Below, piece by piece: positions 17,257 to 26,930 of a DNA stretch of 64,000 bases (positions are counted from its first letter, which is position 1; each line of letters starts with the position of its first letter). Origin of the DNA: CBDFLS01 sp965249185 (GTDB lineage: Bacteria; Chloroflexota; Dehalococcoidia; Lucifugimonadales; Australimonadaceae); contig CBDFLS010000001.1 of NCBI GenBank assembly GCA_965249185.1, positions 372,001 through 436,000 on the forward strand. The letters run 5' to 3'. Under the pieces are notes generated by a model. The model was not told the DNA's origin. It did not search any database and worked only from the letters and a program-made list of their open reading frames with translations. Both the position numbers and the translations under genes were made by a program.

Positions 17257-18960
17257 CCCGAATCCACCGAAGGACGGCCTTGGGGACAGCCCTTGAAGAA
17301 GCCAGCGGGTGCTCCTCTGAATCTGGGATAATGGTTTTGGAACAGAAACCCGCCCGGAAACAAGGAGCACCCAATAGATGCTGCCACAGAACAAACCCGA
17401 CCGTATCCGCATCCTCTTTGACGACCATCGCCTGGTGGCCAATGCCGGCCTGCTCCTGCCGGCCACCCTAGCCCGGCACCTGGGCCTGCGGGAACTCGTC
17501 GACCATCACCTTGACCTCGGCGGAGCGCCGGGACGGGCGAACACTGGGGACAAGATGCTGACGCTGGTCGCTTCCGCGCTGGCAGGCGGCGACTGCATCG
17601 ACGACGCCGATGCGCTGCGCGCTGGTGGGACGGTCGGTGTTCTAGGCTGCGTGGTCAAGGCGCCATCCACCCTGGGGACCTTCCTGCGCAGCTTCCGGTG
17701 GGGGCATGTCCGTCAACTCGACCGCGTGAGCCGCCAGTTGTTGGCCCGGGCCTGGGCCGCTGGGGCCGGACCCGGCGACTCGCCCCTGACCATCGACCTG
17801 GACTCGACAATCTGCGAGACCTATGGACTGGCCAAGGAGGGAGCGCGCCACCACGGCTATACCGGCGCCCGCGGCTATCACCCGCTGCTGGCCATTGCCG
17901 CTGGCACCGGCGAGGTGCTGATGTCCCGGCTGCGCGAGGGCCGGGCCAACACCGCCCGTGGCGCCGCCCACTTCCTGCGTGAGACGGTGGGGCGGGTGCG
18001 CTACGGCGGGGCCAGGGGACAACTCACGGTGCGGGCCGACAGCGGCTTCTACGCCCACACTGTCGTTGCCGCCTGCCGGGAAATGGATGTCCGCTTCTCT
18101 ATCACCATCCGCCAGCGCGCCAGCCTGCGGGACCTGATCGAGGCGATACCAGAGGAGGACTGGACTCCCATTCCCTACTGGATGGACGGCGCCGCCGATG
18201 TCGCCGAGACGACTTACACCCCGTTCCAGACCAAGCCGGACGCCGCGCCGGTGCGGCTCATTGTCCGGCGGGTGAAGCCGACGCCCGGTTCCCAGCTCGC
18301 CCTCTTCGCCAGATACAGCTATCACGCCTTCATCACCGACCGCGATGGGGAGACGCTGGAACTGGAGGCCGATCATCGCCGCCACGCCGAGGTCGAGAAC
18401 GCCATACGCGACCTCAAGTACGGCGTCGGGCTGAACCACATGCCGTCGGCGCGCTTCGCCGCCAACGGCGCCTGGCTGGCGGTCCAGGTGATGGCGCATA
18501 ACCTGGCCCGCTGGACGGCGCGGATTGGTCTGGGCGAGCGGACCGTGATCACCAAGACCCTCAGGCGGCGGGTCTTCGCTCTGGTGGGACGGATCACCCG
18601 CTCGGCGCGCCGCCTCACTTTGCATCTCCCCCGGCGCTGGCCTTGGGAAACCCAATTCAGTCGCGCCTTGGCCCGGCTGCAAGCCATTCCGTTCCCGGCC
18701 TGACGGCCAGCCTGCAACTGACCCAACGTCCCCGCAATCTCGCGCCACCCCGGTCGCGAGAGTCCCCTGCTGTGTATCCTCTCGCCATCCCGCGCATCGC
18801 AACTCCCGCATAGGGCCTTAGGGGCCCTATGCGGCGACTGAAGACCGGCCGCCGGCCTCCCATCTACCCCAAGACCCCAGGCCATCTCCCCTGTAGCTCC
18901 CTCACCCACCCCCTTCCGCTGTCCTCACGCCGTCCATCGGTGTCCTTCGGTGGATTCGGG
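17257..18960 (+). mobile_element. IS1380-family insertion sequence, copy B
   Basis: A 1704-bp element with the same inverted repeats as copy A, flanked by CTTAA (17252-17256 and 18961-18965). It lies inside the MFS gene. Confidence 0.93.
17378..18703 (+). CDS. IS1380-family transposase, copy B
   Basis: An intact 441-aa transposase with the same DDE landmarks as copy A (LTIDLDSTICET, VRADSGFYAH, HAEVENAIRDLKYG). It reads GTGEVLM where copy A has Lys. It is in the opposite orientation to copy A and the same as copy C. Confidence 0.93.
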   Translation: MLPQNKPDRIRILFDDHRLVANAGLLLPATLARHLGLRELVDHHLDLGGAPGRANTGDKMLTLVASALAGGDCIDDADALRAGGTVGVLGCVVKAPSTLGTFLRSFRWGHVRQLDRVSRQLLARAWAAGAGPGDSPLTIDLDSTICETYGLAKEGARHHGYTGARGYHPLLAIAAGTGEVLMSRLREGRANTARGAAHFLRETVGRVRYGGARGQLTVRADSGFYAHTVVAACREMDVRFSITIRQRASLRDLIEAIPEEDWTPIPYWMDGAADVAETTYTPFQTKPDAAPVRLIVRRVKPTPGSQLALFARYSYHAFITDRDGETLELEADHRRHAEVENAIRDLKYGVGLNHMPSARFAANGAWLAVQVMAHNLARWTARIGLGERTVITKTLRRRVFALVGRITRSARRLTLHLPRRWPWETQFSRALARLQAIPFPA

Positions 18961-20235
18961 CTTAAGCTTACTGATTCACCAGCCTGGGTAGGCGCAGTAA
19001 TATTCTCGCTCGGGCTTCCTACATTGGTTTTCACATTCCCAGCTGGACTTGCCGCAGACCGTTGGGACAGACGAAAGCAACTTCTATATTGTTTCATTAC
19101 TTTCTTTCTCGCATCGAGTTCTTTTGTGATCCTAACAGCTACGCAATCACTTTCTCCCGAATTGAGCCTCCCCGTTGCCTTCGTATTTGGGCTCGGACTT
19201 GCTTTTAGCCGACCCGCCTTGCACGCTCTACTTCCCGTGATAGTACCAAATGAACATCTGGTTAATGGGATAGCCCTTTCAACGATGTCTCTTAATGTCG
19301 GCCGCGTGCTTGCACCTATTCTTGCCGGCGGCCTGATGGCTTTATCTGGAGCTGCAATAGCAATGGCCCCATTAGTTATTATTTCGTTTGTTGCAGCGGG
19401 TACAGTTATGGCGATCCAAGTTCCCGGTAATGATACTGGAGCTGGAGAAAGGCAGTCTGGTCTATTAGTTGAGCTTTTATCTGGACCAAAGTTTGTGTTG
19501 GCTGTGGGGCCTTTGTTTACGCTTTTGCTGCTGATGATGGCAACGAGTTTGTTCATCTATGGACCCATCCAAACACTTGTGCCGGTGATGATTCGCGAGA
19601 TCTTCGGCGCCGGACCTTCAGCCCTTGGGTTAACTTTTGCAATAGATGCACTAGGTGGAATGTTCATTGCCATGTACTTATTGAGACATCGAAACATTCA
19701 GAACCAGGGATTCTTCTACGCCCTCGCAATGAGTACGCTCGGATTGTCCATTGTTGGATATGCTCTCTTGCCAACATTCACTTGGTCATTAGTGTTATTT
19801 TTACTGTTTGGCGTCGCGTCGGGACTATCTGCGGCCACAAGCATGGCCATGGTATTGGGCCATACTCCGAGAGAGCTTGCAGGTCGAGTTATAGCGCTTT
19901 ATCAAATTGGTGTTTGGGGTTTCATACCACTTGGGGGCTTGCTGGCAGGTTTCCTCGGAGAACTTATTGGAGTTCGATCCACCATGGCGTCCAGTGCGCT
20001 TATTGCCGTTCTACTTGCGGTCACTGCGGTTTCTGTTTCTAAGAAGTTCCGTACCATGTCCTGATCACTTGGAGATTTGAATACATATGATGTCAGCCAG
20101 TAAAAGTGGGACACGTTGAAACCTGAGAGCTCAGGAGTCGGATAAATGTGCCAGTTCGAGGTGTAACCGCCATTGTCACCGCTGCTGCGTGCGTACGGAG
20201 TTGCAGGTAAGCGAATTGCGACATATTCCGCACTA

Positions 20236-21350
20236 GTGTCTACTATCAATAGACGGCGTTAGGTGATAGACTCCCTACATGGAAGTAGCGACACCGGTTC
20301 AGTTGACTGACGACGAACGGGTCACTTTGGAGACCTGGGTGCGCAGGACGACCACGGAGCAGCGCATGGTGCAACGGGCCCGCATAGTTTTGGAGGCGGC
20401 AGCGGGAAAGATGACGAAGGAGGTCGCCGCCTTGTTGCAGGTGCGCCCCGCGACCGTGAGCAGGTGGCGCACCCGATTTGCCGAACACCGTGTGGCGGGA
20501 TTGGCCGACGCGCCCCGGCCTGGCAAGCCGGCCAAGTACGACGAGACCACTGTGCGGCGAATATTGGCCCAGTTGGACCAGCCGCCGCCGGATGGGTACA
20601 CGACGTGGACAGGCGGGCTGGTGGCAAAGGCGCTGGGAGACGTTCCGGCGCTTCATGTGTGGCGGGTCTTGCAGAAGCACGGGATTCACTTGCAGCGGCA
20701 GCGCAGCTGGTGCGTGAGCACCGACCCCCAGTTCGCACAGAAGGCCGCTGACATCGTGGGGTTGTACCTGGACCCCCCGGAGAATGCCGTGGTGATCAGC
20801 GTGGACGAGAAGCCCGCCATCCAGGCCCTGGAGCGCGCTCAGGGGTGGCTGCGCCTCCCCAACGGGCAGGCGGTGCGCGGGCATAACCATGAGTACAAGC
20901 GCCACGGGACCACCACCCTGTTTGCCGCCTTGGAAGTCCATACCGGGACGGTAGCGGTGGGCCACTACCGTCGTCGTCGCCGCCGCGAGTTCCTGGACTT
21001 CATGAATCGGGTAGTAGCCCAACATCCCGAAACGGAGCTGCATGTGATCCTCGACAACCTGAGCACTCATAAGCCCAAGCATGACCGGTGGCTGGCCCGC
21101 CACCCCTCGGTCTATTTGCATTACACGCCGACCCATGCCTCCTGGCTCAACCAAGTGGAGGTATGGTTCAGCATCCTGACCCAAGCCGTCCTGCGCGGCC
21201 TGAGCGCCACGGACCCCCACCAGGTGCGCCAAGCCATTGACCGATTCACCGATGCCCGTAATGAGCATCCGGTACCCTTTGAGTGGACCAAGACTGTTGT
21301 GCATCCCGGTGGCCTCAAACAACGTTACGCTGATTTAAGATAGTAGGTAC
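20236..21350 (+). mobile_element. IS630-family insertion sequence
   Basis: Imperfect inverted ends GTGTCTACTATC and GTACCTACTATC are each bordered by TA (20234-20235 and 21351-21352), the dinucleotide target that IS630/Tc1-type elements duplicate. It lies between the MFS gene and the condensation-domain gene without breaking either. Confidence 0.85.
20279..21343 (+). CDS. IS630-family transposase
   Basis: A 354-aa transposase. The N-terminal HTH has EVAALLQVRPATVSRWRTRF. The DDE domain shows VVISVDEKPAIQAL, ELHVILDNLSTHK and THASWLNQVEVWFSIL, the D-D-E triad of this family. The frame is complete, so the element may be active. It is a single copy in this window. Confidence 0.92.
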   Translation: MEVATPVQLTDDERVTLETWVRRTTTEQRMVQRARIVLEAAAGKMTKEVAALLQVRPATVSRWRTRFAEHRVAGLADAPRPGKPAKYDETTVRRILAQLDQPPPDGYTTWTGGLVAKALGDVPALHVWRVLQKHGIHLQRQRSWCVSTDPQFAQKAADIVGLYLDPPENAVVISVDEKPAIQALERAQGWLRLPNGQAVRGHNHEYKRHGTTTLFAALEVHTGTVAVGHYRRRRRREFLDFMNRVVAQHPETELHVILDNLSTHKPKHDRWLARHPSVYLHYTPTHASWLNQVEVWFSILTQAVLRGLSATDPHQVRQAIDRFTDARNEHPVPFEWTKTVVHPGGLKQRYADLR

Positions 21351-21382
21351 TAGTTTCCAGAATTCTTCACATCGGCAATAAA

Positions 21383-22696
21383 TCAAGCATCTCCTACTGG
21401 AGAGGGAGCATCTGATTTTTTGACGATGCTCGTTAGAATATCTAAGAATCTTTGAAGAATTTCTTCTGCAGTCCTTAATTCGACTTTTTGTGGATTAAAC
21501 ACGAGAGTCAATGTAGTAGATTCATTTCTCTCCGGGACAACGTTCAAATAAAGGTCGAAGGGTGAAGGGAATACTCCCTCATTTACCTCCAGTATTATAC
21601 ACTCGATTTCTGATTTCGGTAAATCGACCCGTGGATAGTTATGGTAATTAAAGGCGATCTGATAACTGCTTTTTATGGCCAGCACTATCTCTTCATCATC
21701 TGGTAAATATCGGTGATCTATTGCATCTGTGAGTGAATTTCTACAAATATCTATTAGATCTGTTATTGTTGGATTTTCCCTCAAATCGAGCTTCAAGCAG
21801 ATCGGATTAATGTGATTTCCGAATATTTTGCCAGCTCCATCCAGAACTCGATCTGCAAATGCAGTGATAATTCCCAAAATAGTAGATCCCACGATAGGAC
21901 GTAAAGAGGCCGCATATGCAGCTAGATAGATCATGGACAGCGTAGCCCCAAAACCAAGACATTTAGCCTTTAGTGAATCTGAGAGGTTCCTGTCGACTTC
22001 ATGAAATATGAAATGTGGTTCTAGCTGGATGGTTCGGGTTCCCTTTCGATGCGATGTCTGAAGACTGGTTGTCTCAATACTGAAGGCCATTCTTCTCCAC
22101 CACTCAATGTACTCAGCTTTTGCCGAAGATTGTTCCACCTGCTGCTTTTGCCAGAGTGCAAAATCAGAGTACGAAACGGGCAATGCTGGGAGCGGCTCTG
22201 AAATTTCGCCAGTCAGTACCCTTAGAAGATGGAGGAATTCGCCTATAAGAATCTCAGCAGACCATCCGTCGTAGACAAGAGCATGAGAAATGAAAATTAT
22301 GAGGTAGTGGTTGGGAGCACACTTAAAGAGCTTAATCCGAAGTAACGGAGCAATTTCGAGATCAAACGGTTTGAAGAGGTCTTCCTGCACTAATGTTCTT
22401 ATATCATTCAGTGAGTTGGGGTCAGTACCTGTTGGGAGATCAGCCACGCTTAAGGATGTGTCTTTGGCTGTATGAATCACTTGGTGAATTCCGCTACCGG
22501 TAGCAACGAACGATGCTTGGAGGGGCTCGTGCCGGGAGATGATCAGATTTACCGCCCGTGTCACTGTTGCAGGAGTGATTTTCCCAATCACTTGGAAAGC
22601 TAGTAATTCATTCCTATCAGATCCGATTGGCCCTGGATCCTTAGAGCCTGTCCACATGAATCTTTGAGAAATAGCGAGGGGAACAATTTTTGTCAT
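21383..22696 (-). CDS. Free-standing NRPS condensation domain, catalytic His replaced
   Basis: A protein of about 437 aa covering one condensation domain and nothing else. It begins with the C1-like PLAISQRFMW and has the later core segments FADRVLDGAGKIFGNHINP and AFNYHNYP. The C3 motif HHxxxDG reads HALVYDGWS at about residues 138-146, so the second His, which is the catalytic one in most members, is Ala. It may therefore bind rather than condense, or use another base. I start at ATG 22696, preceded by GAGAGGAG; a longer frame reaches 22741. It is transcribed opposite to the exporter. Confidence 0.85.
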   Translation of the reverse strand: MTKIVPLAISQRFMWTGSKDPGPIGSDRNELLAFQVIGKITPATVTRAVNLIISRHEPLQASFVATGSGIHQVIHTAKDTSLSVADLPTGTDPNSLNDIRTLVQEDLFKPFDLEIAPLLRIKLFKCAPNHYLIIFISHALVYDGWSAEILIGEFLHLLRVLTGEISEPLPALPVSYSDFALWQKQQVEQSSAKAEYIEWWRRMAFSIETTSLQTSHRKGTRTIQLEPHFIFHEVDRNLSDSLKAKCLGFGATLSMIYLAAYAASLRPIVGSTILGIITAFADRVLDGAGKIFGNHINPICLKLDLRENPTITDLIDICRNSLTDAIDHRYLPDDEEIVLAIKSSYQIAFNYHNYPRVDLPKSEIECIILEVNEGVFPSPFDLYLNVVPERNESTTLTLVFNPQKVELRTAEEILQRFLDILTSIVKKSDAPSPVGDA

Positions 22697-22995
22697 TTGA
22701 CCGACTCCTCTCCCCAAGAATCCGGTAGTGACTAGAGCCAAACTGAATAGAATTGGACAAGATCAGGGGAGCGCCAGATTGTTAATGAAATCCATTTCGT
22801 AGCAGAATAGCCCGGTCTGGCAGCAGGAAATGTCCTACATGGCTGGCAGCTTTAGTCAATGATACGCGACAGGAATGAATTTGGGATCATGCATTGTCCA
22901 GCTAAATTGATGTTCTCGCTACTTCGGCATCCAGTAAGACCCCTGGCGCACCATTTGGAACCGGACAATGCAGAAGAATGCCGAAATGACAGTTT

Positions 22996-23170
22996 AAGAG
23001 CTTGTCTCATAAAGCTGACATTTCCAGAGTCTCAATGTTCTGTATTCCGTCTTTCGACGAGATGACGGACCTGACGCCATATCTCAATCACGTCATTCCG
23101 GCGTACGCCGGAATCCAGACTGTCTCGCATAGTGCAAATCAAGTGGAGGGGACTTCTGAGACAGGCTCTT
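22996..23170. repeat. MITE-like element with internal 20-bp palindrome
   Basis: Ends AAGAGCTTGTCTCA and TGAGACAGGCTCTT are inverted with one mismatch, 175 bp apart. In the middle (23094-23113) sits the perfect palindrome ATTCCGGCGTACGCCGGAAT, a type of dispersed repeat seen in many bacterial genomes. There is no coding capacity. A target duplication is not clear. Confidence 0.65.
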
Positions 23171-23339
23171 TAAGCGAGAACACGGACCAATTCTACTATA
23201 AACAACCACAATCCTCGGTCCACGATGAGGACCACTCAAGATTGGCAGCCTCACATCGTCACAAATAATATGGTCAACTGTAGGGTGAGGCCACTAGACG
23301 CCAAGACTCTCGCGAAGTTGGAAACTGGGATTTACTTCC

Positions 23340-24935
23340 TCAATGCGAGTGGAAGATCTCGCGAAACATTGCAACCTTGGCGGCCACCGATTCCAACTCG
23401 TTTCTGGAGGGATTGCGCGGGTCCTCGGCCTTGGGCAGTCTGCCCAACTTCATCATCGCTGCCATGAGAAGGAGCCGAGCTTTGTTGGCGTCCAAATTGC
23501 TTCCAGTGATCGTTGGATCCATCGGGTTCACATAGGGGACCATGCCACCAGGGTCGCTCCGGCCCACGCGGACTACAGGTAGTCCACTAAATACGGCGAT
23601 GCGCAGCGCCGCCATTTGCGAATCTGTTCCCACGCCGTAGGGCGCGCTCCCTTCTAGTACAAGCCCGTGGAGCTTAGGTGAGGAGGGATCATCGTTCGAT
23701 TGATCGACCAGCGCTTTGTCAATCCGCGCCAGAATGTCCACTTCGTGGTCTGGATTGCCCGAGGTGTCGAACCCACTGAACGAGGCTGCTTTTACAATAT
23801 GCACGTGGGGGATGGCCGTGTCTAGCAGCGAGCCATCGGCGTCTTTGATGGGCACCCGAGCCAGAGCATTAACGCCCACCCTGTCCTGAAACGCAACTTC
23901 GTTTGGTAGCAAACTCAGACGAACGTCTGAAGCAGTGGTGTGCTTGTACGCCGGTTTGTACCATACCGTCACCGGCGGGCCTATTGATCCGAGGATGCCT
24001 CCGTGGCCGCCGGTAGCCTTGTAGTTTCCTGGACGGTCGTCCGCCTTCTTCAGCTCCCGGGCGGCGATGATCTGTTCGTCAAGCACTCCCACTGCGCCCA
24101 GGCCCACACCCTGGCCAGAGAGCACGTAGTCGACAGCATCAACTATATTCCGGTCGCCGTCGCCCGAAAGCTGGCCATGATAGCGCTGAGCGACTATTCC
24201 CGCCATGGGCAGCTCGGTGTCAATGAGCAAGCTTAGCCAGTACATTACTTCTTCCACCGAAGAGCTGGCCTGCATCCAGATGCCACCCTTGTACGTGCCT
24301 GAGGCGAGCGTGTAGTGCACTATGTTGGTGGCTCTAGCAAGGGCGCTCACCGGCGGGTACTTTCCAAGTGGAAAGGGCTTGTATGGGAAGTAGTCGACAC
24401 CTAACTCTTCACCACGACTAGAGTGCCCGCCGGAGGGGAGCACACGGATGAATTCGTAGTGAGCTCGTCGATCCAATGAATTGGCCTCGCCAGTATCGTC
24501 TCGGCCAGAAATTGTCCTGTCGATGTCATCGAACACCTGTGCAGCGTCTGGATAGAAAAACTGACGCCCGCCGAAGTACAGGGCTGCGTTCAGCAGGTCC
24601 GCATCTTCAAAAGGCACACCTTTGGGTGAGTTGTCAGATCGTCTGGCCATATACGGCAGCAGATATGGACCGTCTTCCGGCCTTAGCTCCACCTCGTAGA
24701 AGTCCTTTCCATCGTCGTGGTACACCTTGGTTGCGTCGGCCTCCAACGGGTGAGCGCTATACTTCCTAATCTTGACCCACACCGGCTCATGGAGCGTCTG
24801 GGCTACGATGTGGTCGTAGCGCCCCTCCAGTACCCGCTCGCCAAGCAGCCGGCCTTTGTTACTGGTGACCAGAGTCGGCGAGTTGAGAATGGTGGCGTTG
24901 GCGCCGGCGAACACGGCGATGCTTGGCTTGGCCAT
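23340..24935 (-). CDS. Asparaginase-like protein (type I fold, extended)
   Basis: A protein of about 531 aa. The N-terminus PSIAVFAGANATILNSPTLV resembles the asparaginase TGGTI region. The C-terminal half has GLVLEGSAPYGVGTDS and LPVVRVGRSDPGGMV, as in the asparaginase/glutaminase C-domain, and NKARLLLMAAM. A long central region (about 60-330) is not typical of asparaginases. The active-site Thr motifs are altered (FAGANATI instead of GGTI), so hydrolase activity is uncertain. Start ATG 24935 follows GGAGGAAATCGAC. Its location between the condensation and PPTase genes suggests a role on the same product. Confidence 0.65.
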   Translation of the reverse strand: MAKPSIAVFAGANATILNSPTLVTSNKGRLLGERVLEGRYDHIVAQTLHEPVWVKIRKYSAHPLEADATKVYHDDGKDFYEVELRPEDGPYLLPYMARRSDNSPKGVPFEDADLLNAALYFGGRQFFYPDAAQVFDDIDRTISGRDDTGEANSLDRRAHYEFIRVLPSGGHSSRGEELGVDYFPYKPFPLGKYPPVSALARATNIVHYTLASGTYKGGIWMQASSSVEEVMYWLSLLIDTELPMAGIVAQRYHGQLSGDGDRNIVDAVDYVLSGQGVGLGAVGVLDEQIIAARELKKADDRPGNYKATGGHGGILGSIGPPVTVWYKPAYKHTTASDVRLSLLPNEVAFQDRVGVNALARVPIKDADGSLLDTAIPHVHIVKAASFSGFDTSGNPDHEVDILARIDKALVDQSNDDPSSPKLHGLVLEGSAPYGVGTDSQMAALRIAVFSGLPVVRVGRSDPGGMVPYVNPMDPTITGSNLDANKARLLLMAAMMKLGRLPKAEDPRNPSRNELESVAAKVAMFREIFHSH

Positions 24936-25226
24936 GTCGATTTCCTCCACACGTGAAAGGCGTACTTGACGAGGTCACAATGAGCACTCTGATAGGGATG
25001 CTGTAGGACTTCTGGCTGGCTGATCAATGTCCTCCTCAAGAAAATGCGCTACAACCTCCATTGTCTTGAAGGAGGCGCAGGCCAATCCGTTGGCATCGAG
25101 AGGGCCTGTGACATGTCTCCAACGAGTTGCTCGTAAACTCATCCTACGCCTTTCTACGCAGCATTTGCACAAGCTCCACCATACTTCGATTTTGCGGCTA
25201 GGACTGCTCCTGGAGATTCGGGCTTG

Positions 25227-25904
25227 CTAGTGAAGGGCTGGAATCAAACGGGGAGACAGGTGGGGCAATTGGACGACAGCGACGGTATGAACGTGATTGG
25301 CCGATACGGTGAACTTGCCATGTATGTTGCGGATGATTCCGTTTGGTTCTTCGGCCTTTGGAGACCTTGGTTGCGCGCTAAAGCAGGAGGACTCGCGATC
25401 AAAGGCAACCTCGATATCAAGGAAGTTTAGCGAGCGATGGGTCAGTGGATACCAGGCCTTGTAGATAGCCTCCTTTGCACTAAATAACAGGACTGCCAAA
25501 GAACCTAACCCAGAGTCATCTAACCTATTGAGTTCCTCGGGAAGGCCCACGATTAAGTTCACCTTATTACTCAGCGGTGCATTCACCTCTGAGTCGATGC
25601 CTACCCCGACGAAGTCAGAGGCACGAGCGACCGCAGCGGCACAATATCCATCGCAATGTGTGATGCTGCCAACTACCCCATCCGGCCAGACTGGCTCTCT
25701 TGATGGGCCGGCCAGAATGGGGAAGTCAATGATACCGAGAGTTGCCAAGGCCAGCCTGGCGCAGGTTCGGCCCGCAGCAAACTCTCGATACCTCTTCTCG
25801 ACGGCGTGTGCGACTAACAGCTCCTCATCTTCATGAAGCCAATACTCACCCCGTCCAGGATTGGCATCAACGTAACTGAGTTGGTCGGGCAGTACTAATG
25901 TCAT
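25227..25904 (-). CDS. EntD-type 4'-phosphopantetheinyl transferase
   Basis: A protein of about 225 aa with the EntD-type order of motifs: FAAGRTCARLAL, REPVWPDGVVGSITHCDGYCAAA, GVGIDSEV and LFSAKEAIYKAWYPLT. The Asp-x-Glu pair (IDSE) and KEA motif are intact. It transfers phosphopantetheine to carrier proteins and, unlike the Sfp-type gene at 11480, is unbroken, so it could serve the carriers at 5622 and 26483. ATG 25904 gives the usual family length; the frame opens further 5' to 26069. Confidence 0.85.
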   Translation of the reverse strand: MTLVLPDQLSYVDANPGRGEYWLHEDEELLVAHAVEKRYREFAAGRTCARLALATLGIIDFPILAGPSREPVWPDGVVGSITHCDGYCAAAVARASDFVGVGIDSEVNAPLSNKVNLIVGLPEELNRLDDSGLGSLAVLLFSAKEAIYKAWYPLTHRSLNFLDIEVAFDRESSCFSAQPRSPKAEEPNGIIRNIHGKFTVSANHVHTVAVVQLPHLSPRLIPALH

Positions 25905-26482
25905 CAGCCCTGATCTGTCGGCAGTGGATGCATCACGTACCTTTTGGCAGGCTCGAATGTGCGGAGACCCCGTGACTCGCTTGCACGCGCCTGCATCGCG
26001 GCTTTCGAAAGCGCTGATCAGATCGGTCCCCAACCAATCCGCCCGGGTGTAGAGCTGAACGCGCCCCACACCAGTTGATCAAGAGGTTGTTGGCTGTCCT
26101 GCAGCAGCCAAGGAGCGACGTATGTCCCACTCATGGTGCGTCTTCTAGGGTGATGCCTTACCGGTAGTGCTTGCCAGGTGCCTTTCGTGCCATCGCCCCC
26201 TCCCTTCGTGATTTGTATGACTAATAGTAACCAAAACGAGGAGATTTGCCAAAGGGTTTTAGGCACGCCTTGGTTACATAGAGATATAATTTTCCTTTGG
26301 CTATGATTGTATGCTACGATCTGGTGGTTGTTCTGCTTGCGGTGGATTGATGTAGGATATCAGGTCTTAGCATTCTTCGGTGAACCAAGATCACTGTAGA
26401 CTAGTCAGGCATTTAATTTCCTACCTATACATCTACTGCACCACCAGAAATCTTAGCCATAGTCGATTATGGAGGAAAACCG
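25905..26482. other. Divergent intergenic region
   Basis: AT-rich spacer between the minus-strand PPTase and the plus-strand PCP. GGAGGAAAACCG precedes the PCP start at a normal distance. A TATAAT-like hexamer lies near 26285 but without a well-spaced -35, so I do not call a promoter. No gene is seen apart from the 5' extension of the PPTase frame. Confidence 0.4.
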
Positions 26483-26773
26483 ATGAAACTTACCAGCACT
26501 GCGCCAATTCATGCTTCCGCCGATAGTGCTACCGTTTCCGAACTAGACCGTGTCGAAGGGGCCCTGTGTAGCATATGGCAAGACCTACTTGGCAATACAG
26601 AAGTGAATCGAGAAGACAACTTTTTCGACATTGGGGGGAATTCTCTACTGGCGATACAATTGATCGCCCGCTTGGAGAGAGATTACGCTTTAGCAGCAAC
26701 ATTGTTAGGAGTGTTCACGGCTCCGGTTTTAAAGGACCTTGCTTCCATGATCCTAACCGCTCCATCAGAGTGA
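26483..26773 (+). CDS. Free-standing peptidyl carrier protein
   Basis: A 96-aa PCP with the NRPS-type attachment motif FFDIGGNSLLAIQLI; Ser54 is the expected phosphopantetheine site. The preceding IWQDLLG and following VFTAPVLKDLA segments fit PCP helices I and III. The first 18 or so residues are a flexible extension. A strong ribosome binding site (GGAGGAAAA) precedes it. No adenylation domain is fused, so loading must occur in trans. An IS3 fragment begins within three bases of its stop codon. Confidence 0.88.
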   Translation: MKLTSTAPIHASADSATVSELDRVEGALCSIWQDLLGNTEVNREDNFFDIGGNSLLAIQLIARLERDYALAATLLGVFTAPVLKDLASMILTAPSE

Positions 26774-26775
26774 CC

Positions 26776-26915
26776 TGACCCCCAAAAAACTGGTCCAGCC
26801 AGAATGTGAGTCTTCAGGGATAATCCGCCGAGAGAAGGAGGAATCCATGAAGACTTCGCGGTACAGCCCCGAGCAGATCATCTTCGCCCTGCGCCAGGCC
26901 GAGAACGGCGTGCCC
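26776..26915 (+). mobile_element. IS3-family left-end fragment
   Basis: The first 140 bases match the left end of the IS3-type element at 15703, including the start of orfA (MKTSRYSPEQI-FALRQAENGVP). Similarity stops abruptly at 26915. It is a relic. Confidence 0.85.
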
Positions 26916-26930
26916 ACGAACAAGCTAACG

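Larger units (their letters stand above)
17093..20064 (+). pseudogene. MFS exporter (EntS-like) split by IS1380
   Basis: The 5' part (17093-17256) encodes PVLVNRNYRLWWITS and the first membrane helix. The 3' part (18966-20064) supplies the remaining helices, with the MFS signature GLAADRWDRRKQLL after helix 2 and a GRVIALYQIG segment late in the protein. Removing the IS and one CTTAA copy restores a continuous frame of about 420 aa (401 from ATG 17150), reading SWQVLKLTDSPAWVG at the join. The topology is that of a 12-helix drug or siderophore exporter, suitable for exporting the product of the surrounding genes. The frame that opens at 18829 inside the IS is an artefact of the insertion. Confidence 0.88.

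Noticed and set aside
18829..18965. Apparent N-terminal extension of the exporter frame
   Set aside because: These codons lie in the right end of IS1380 copy B; the true 5' part of the gene is at 17093-17256.
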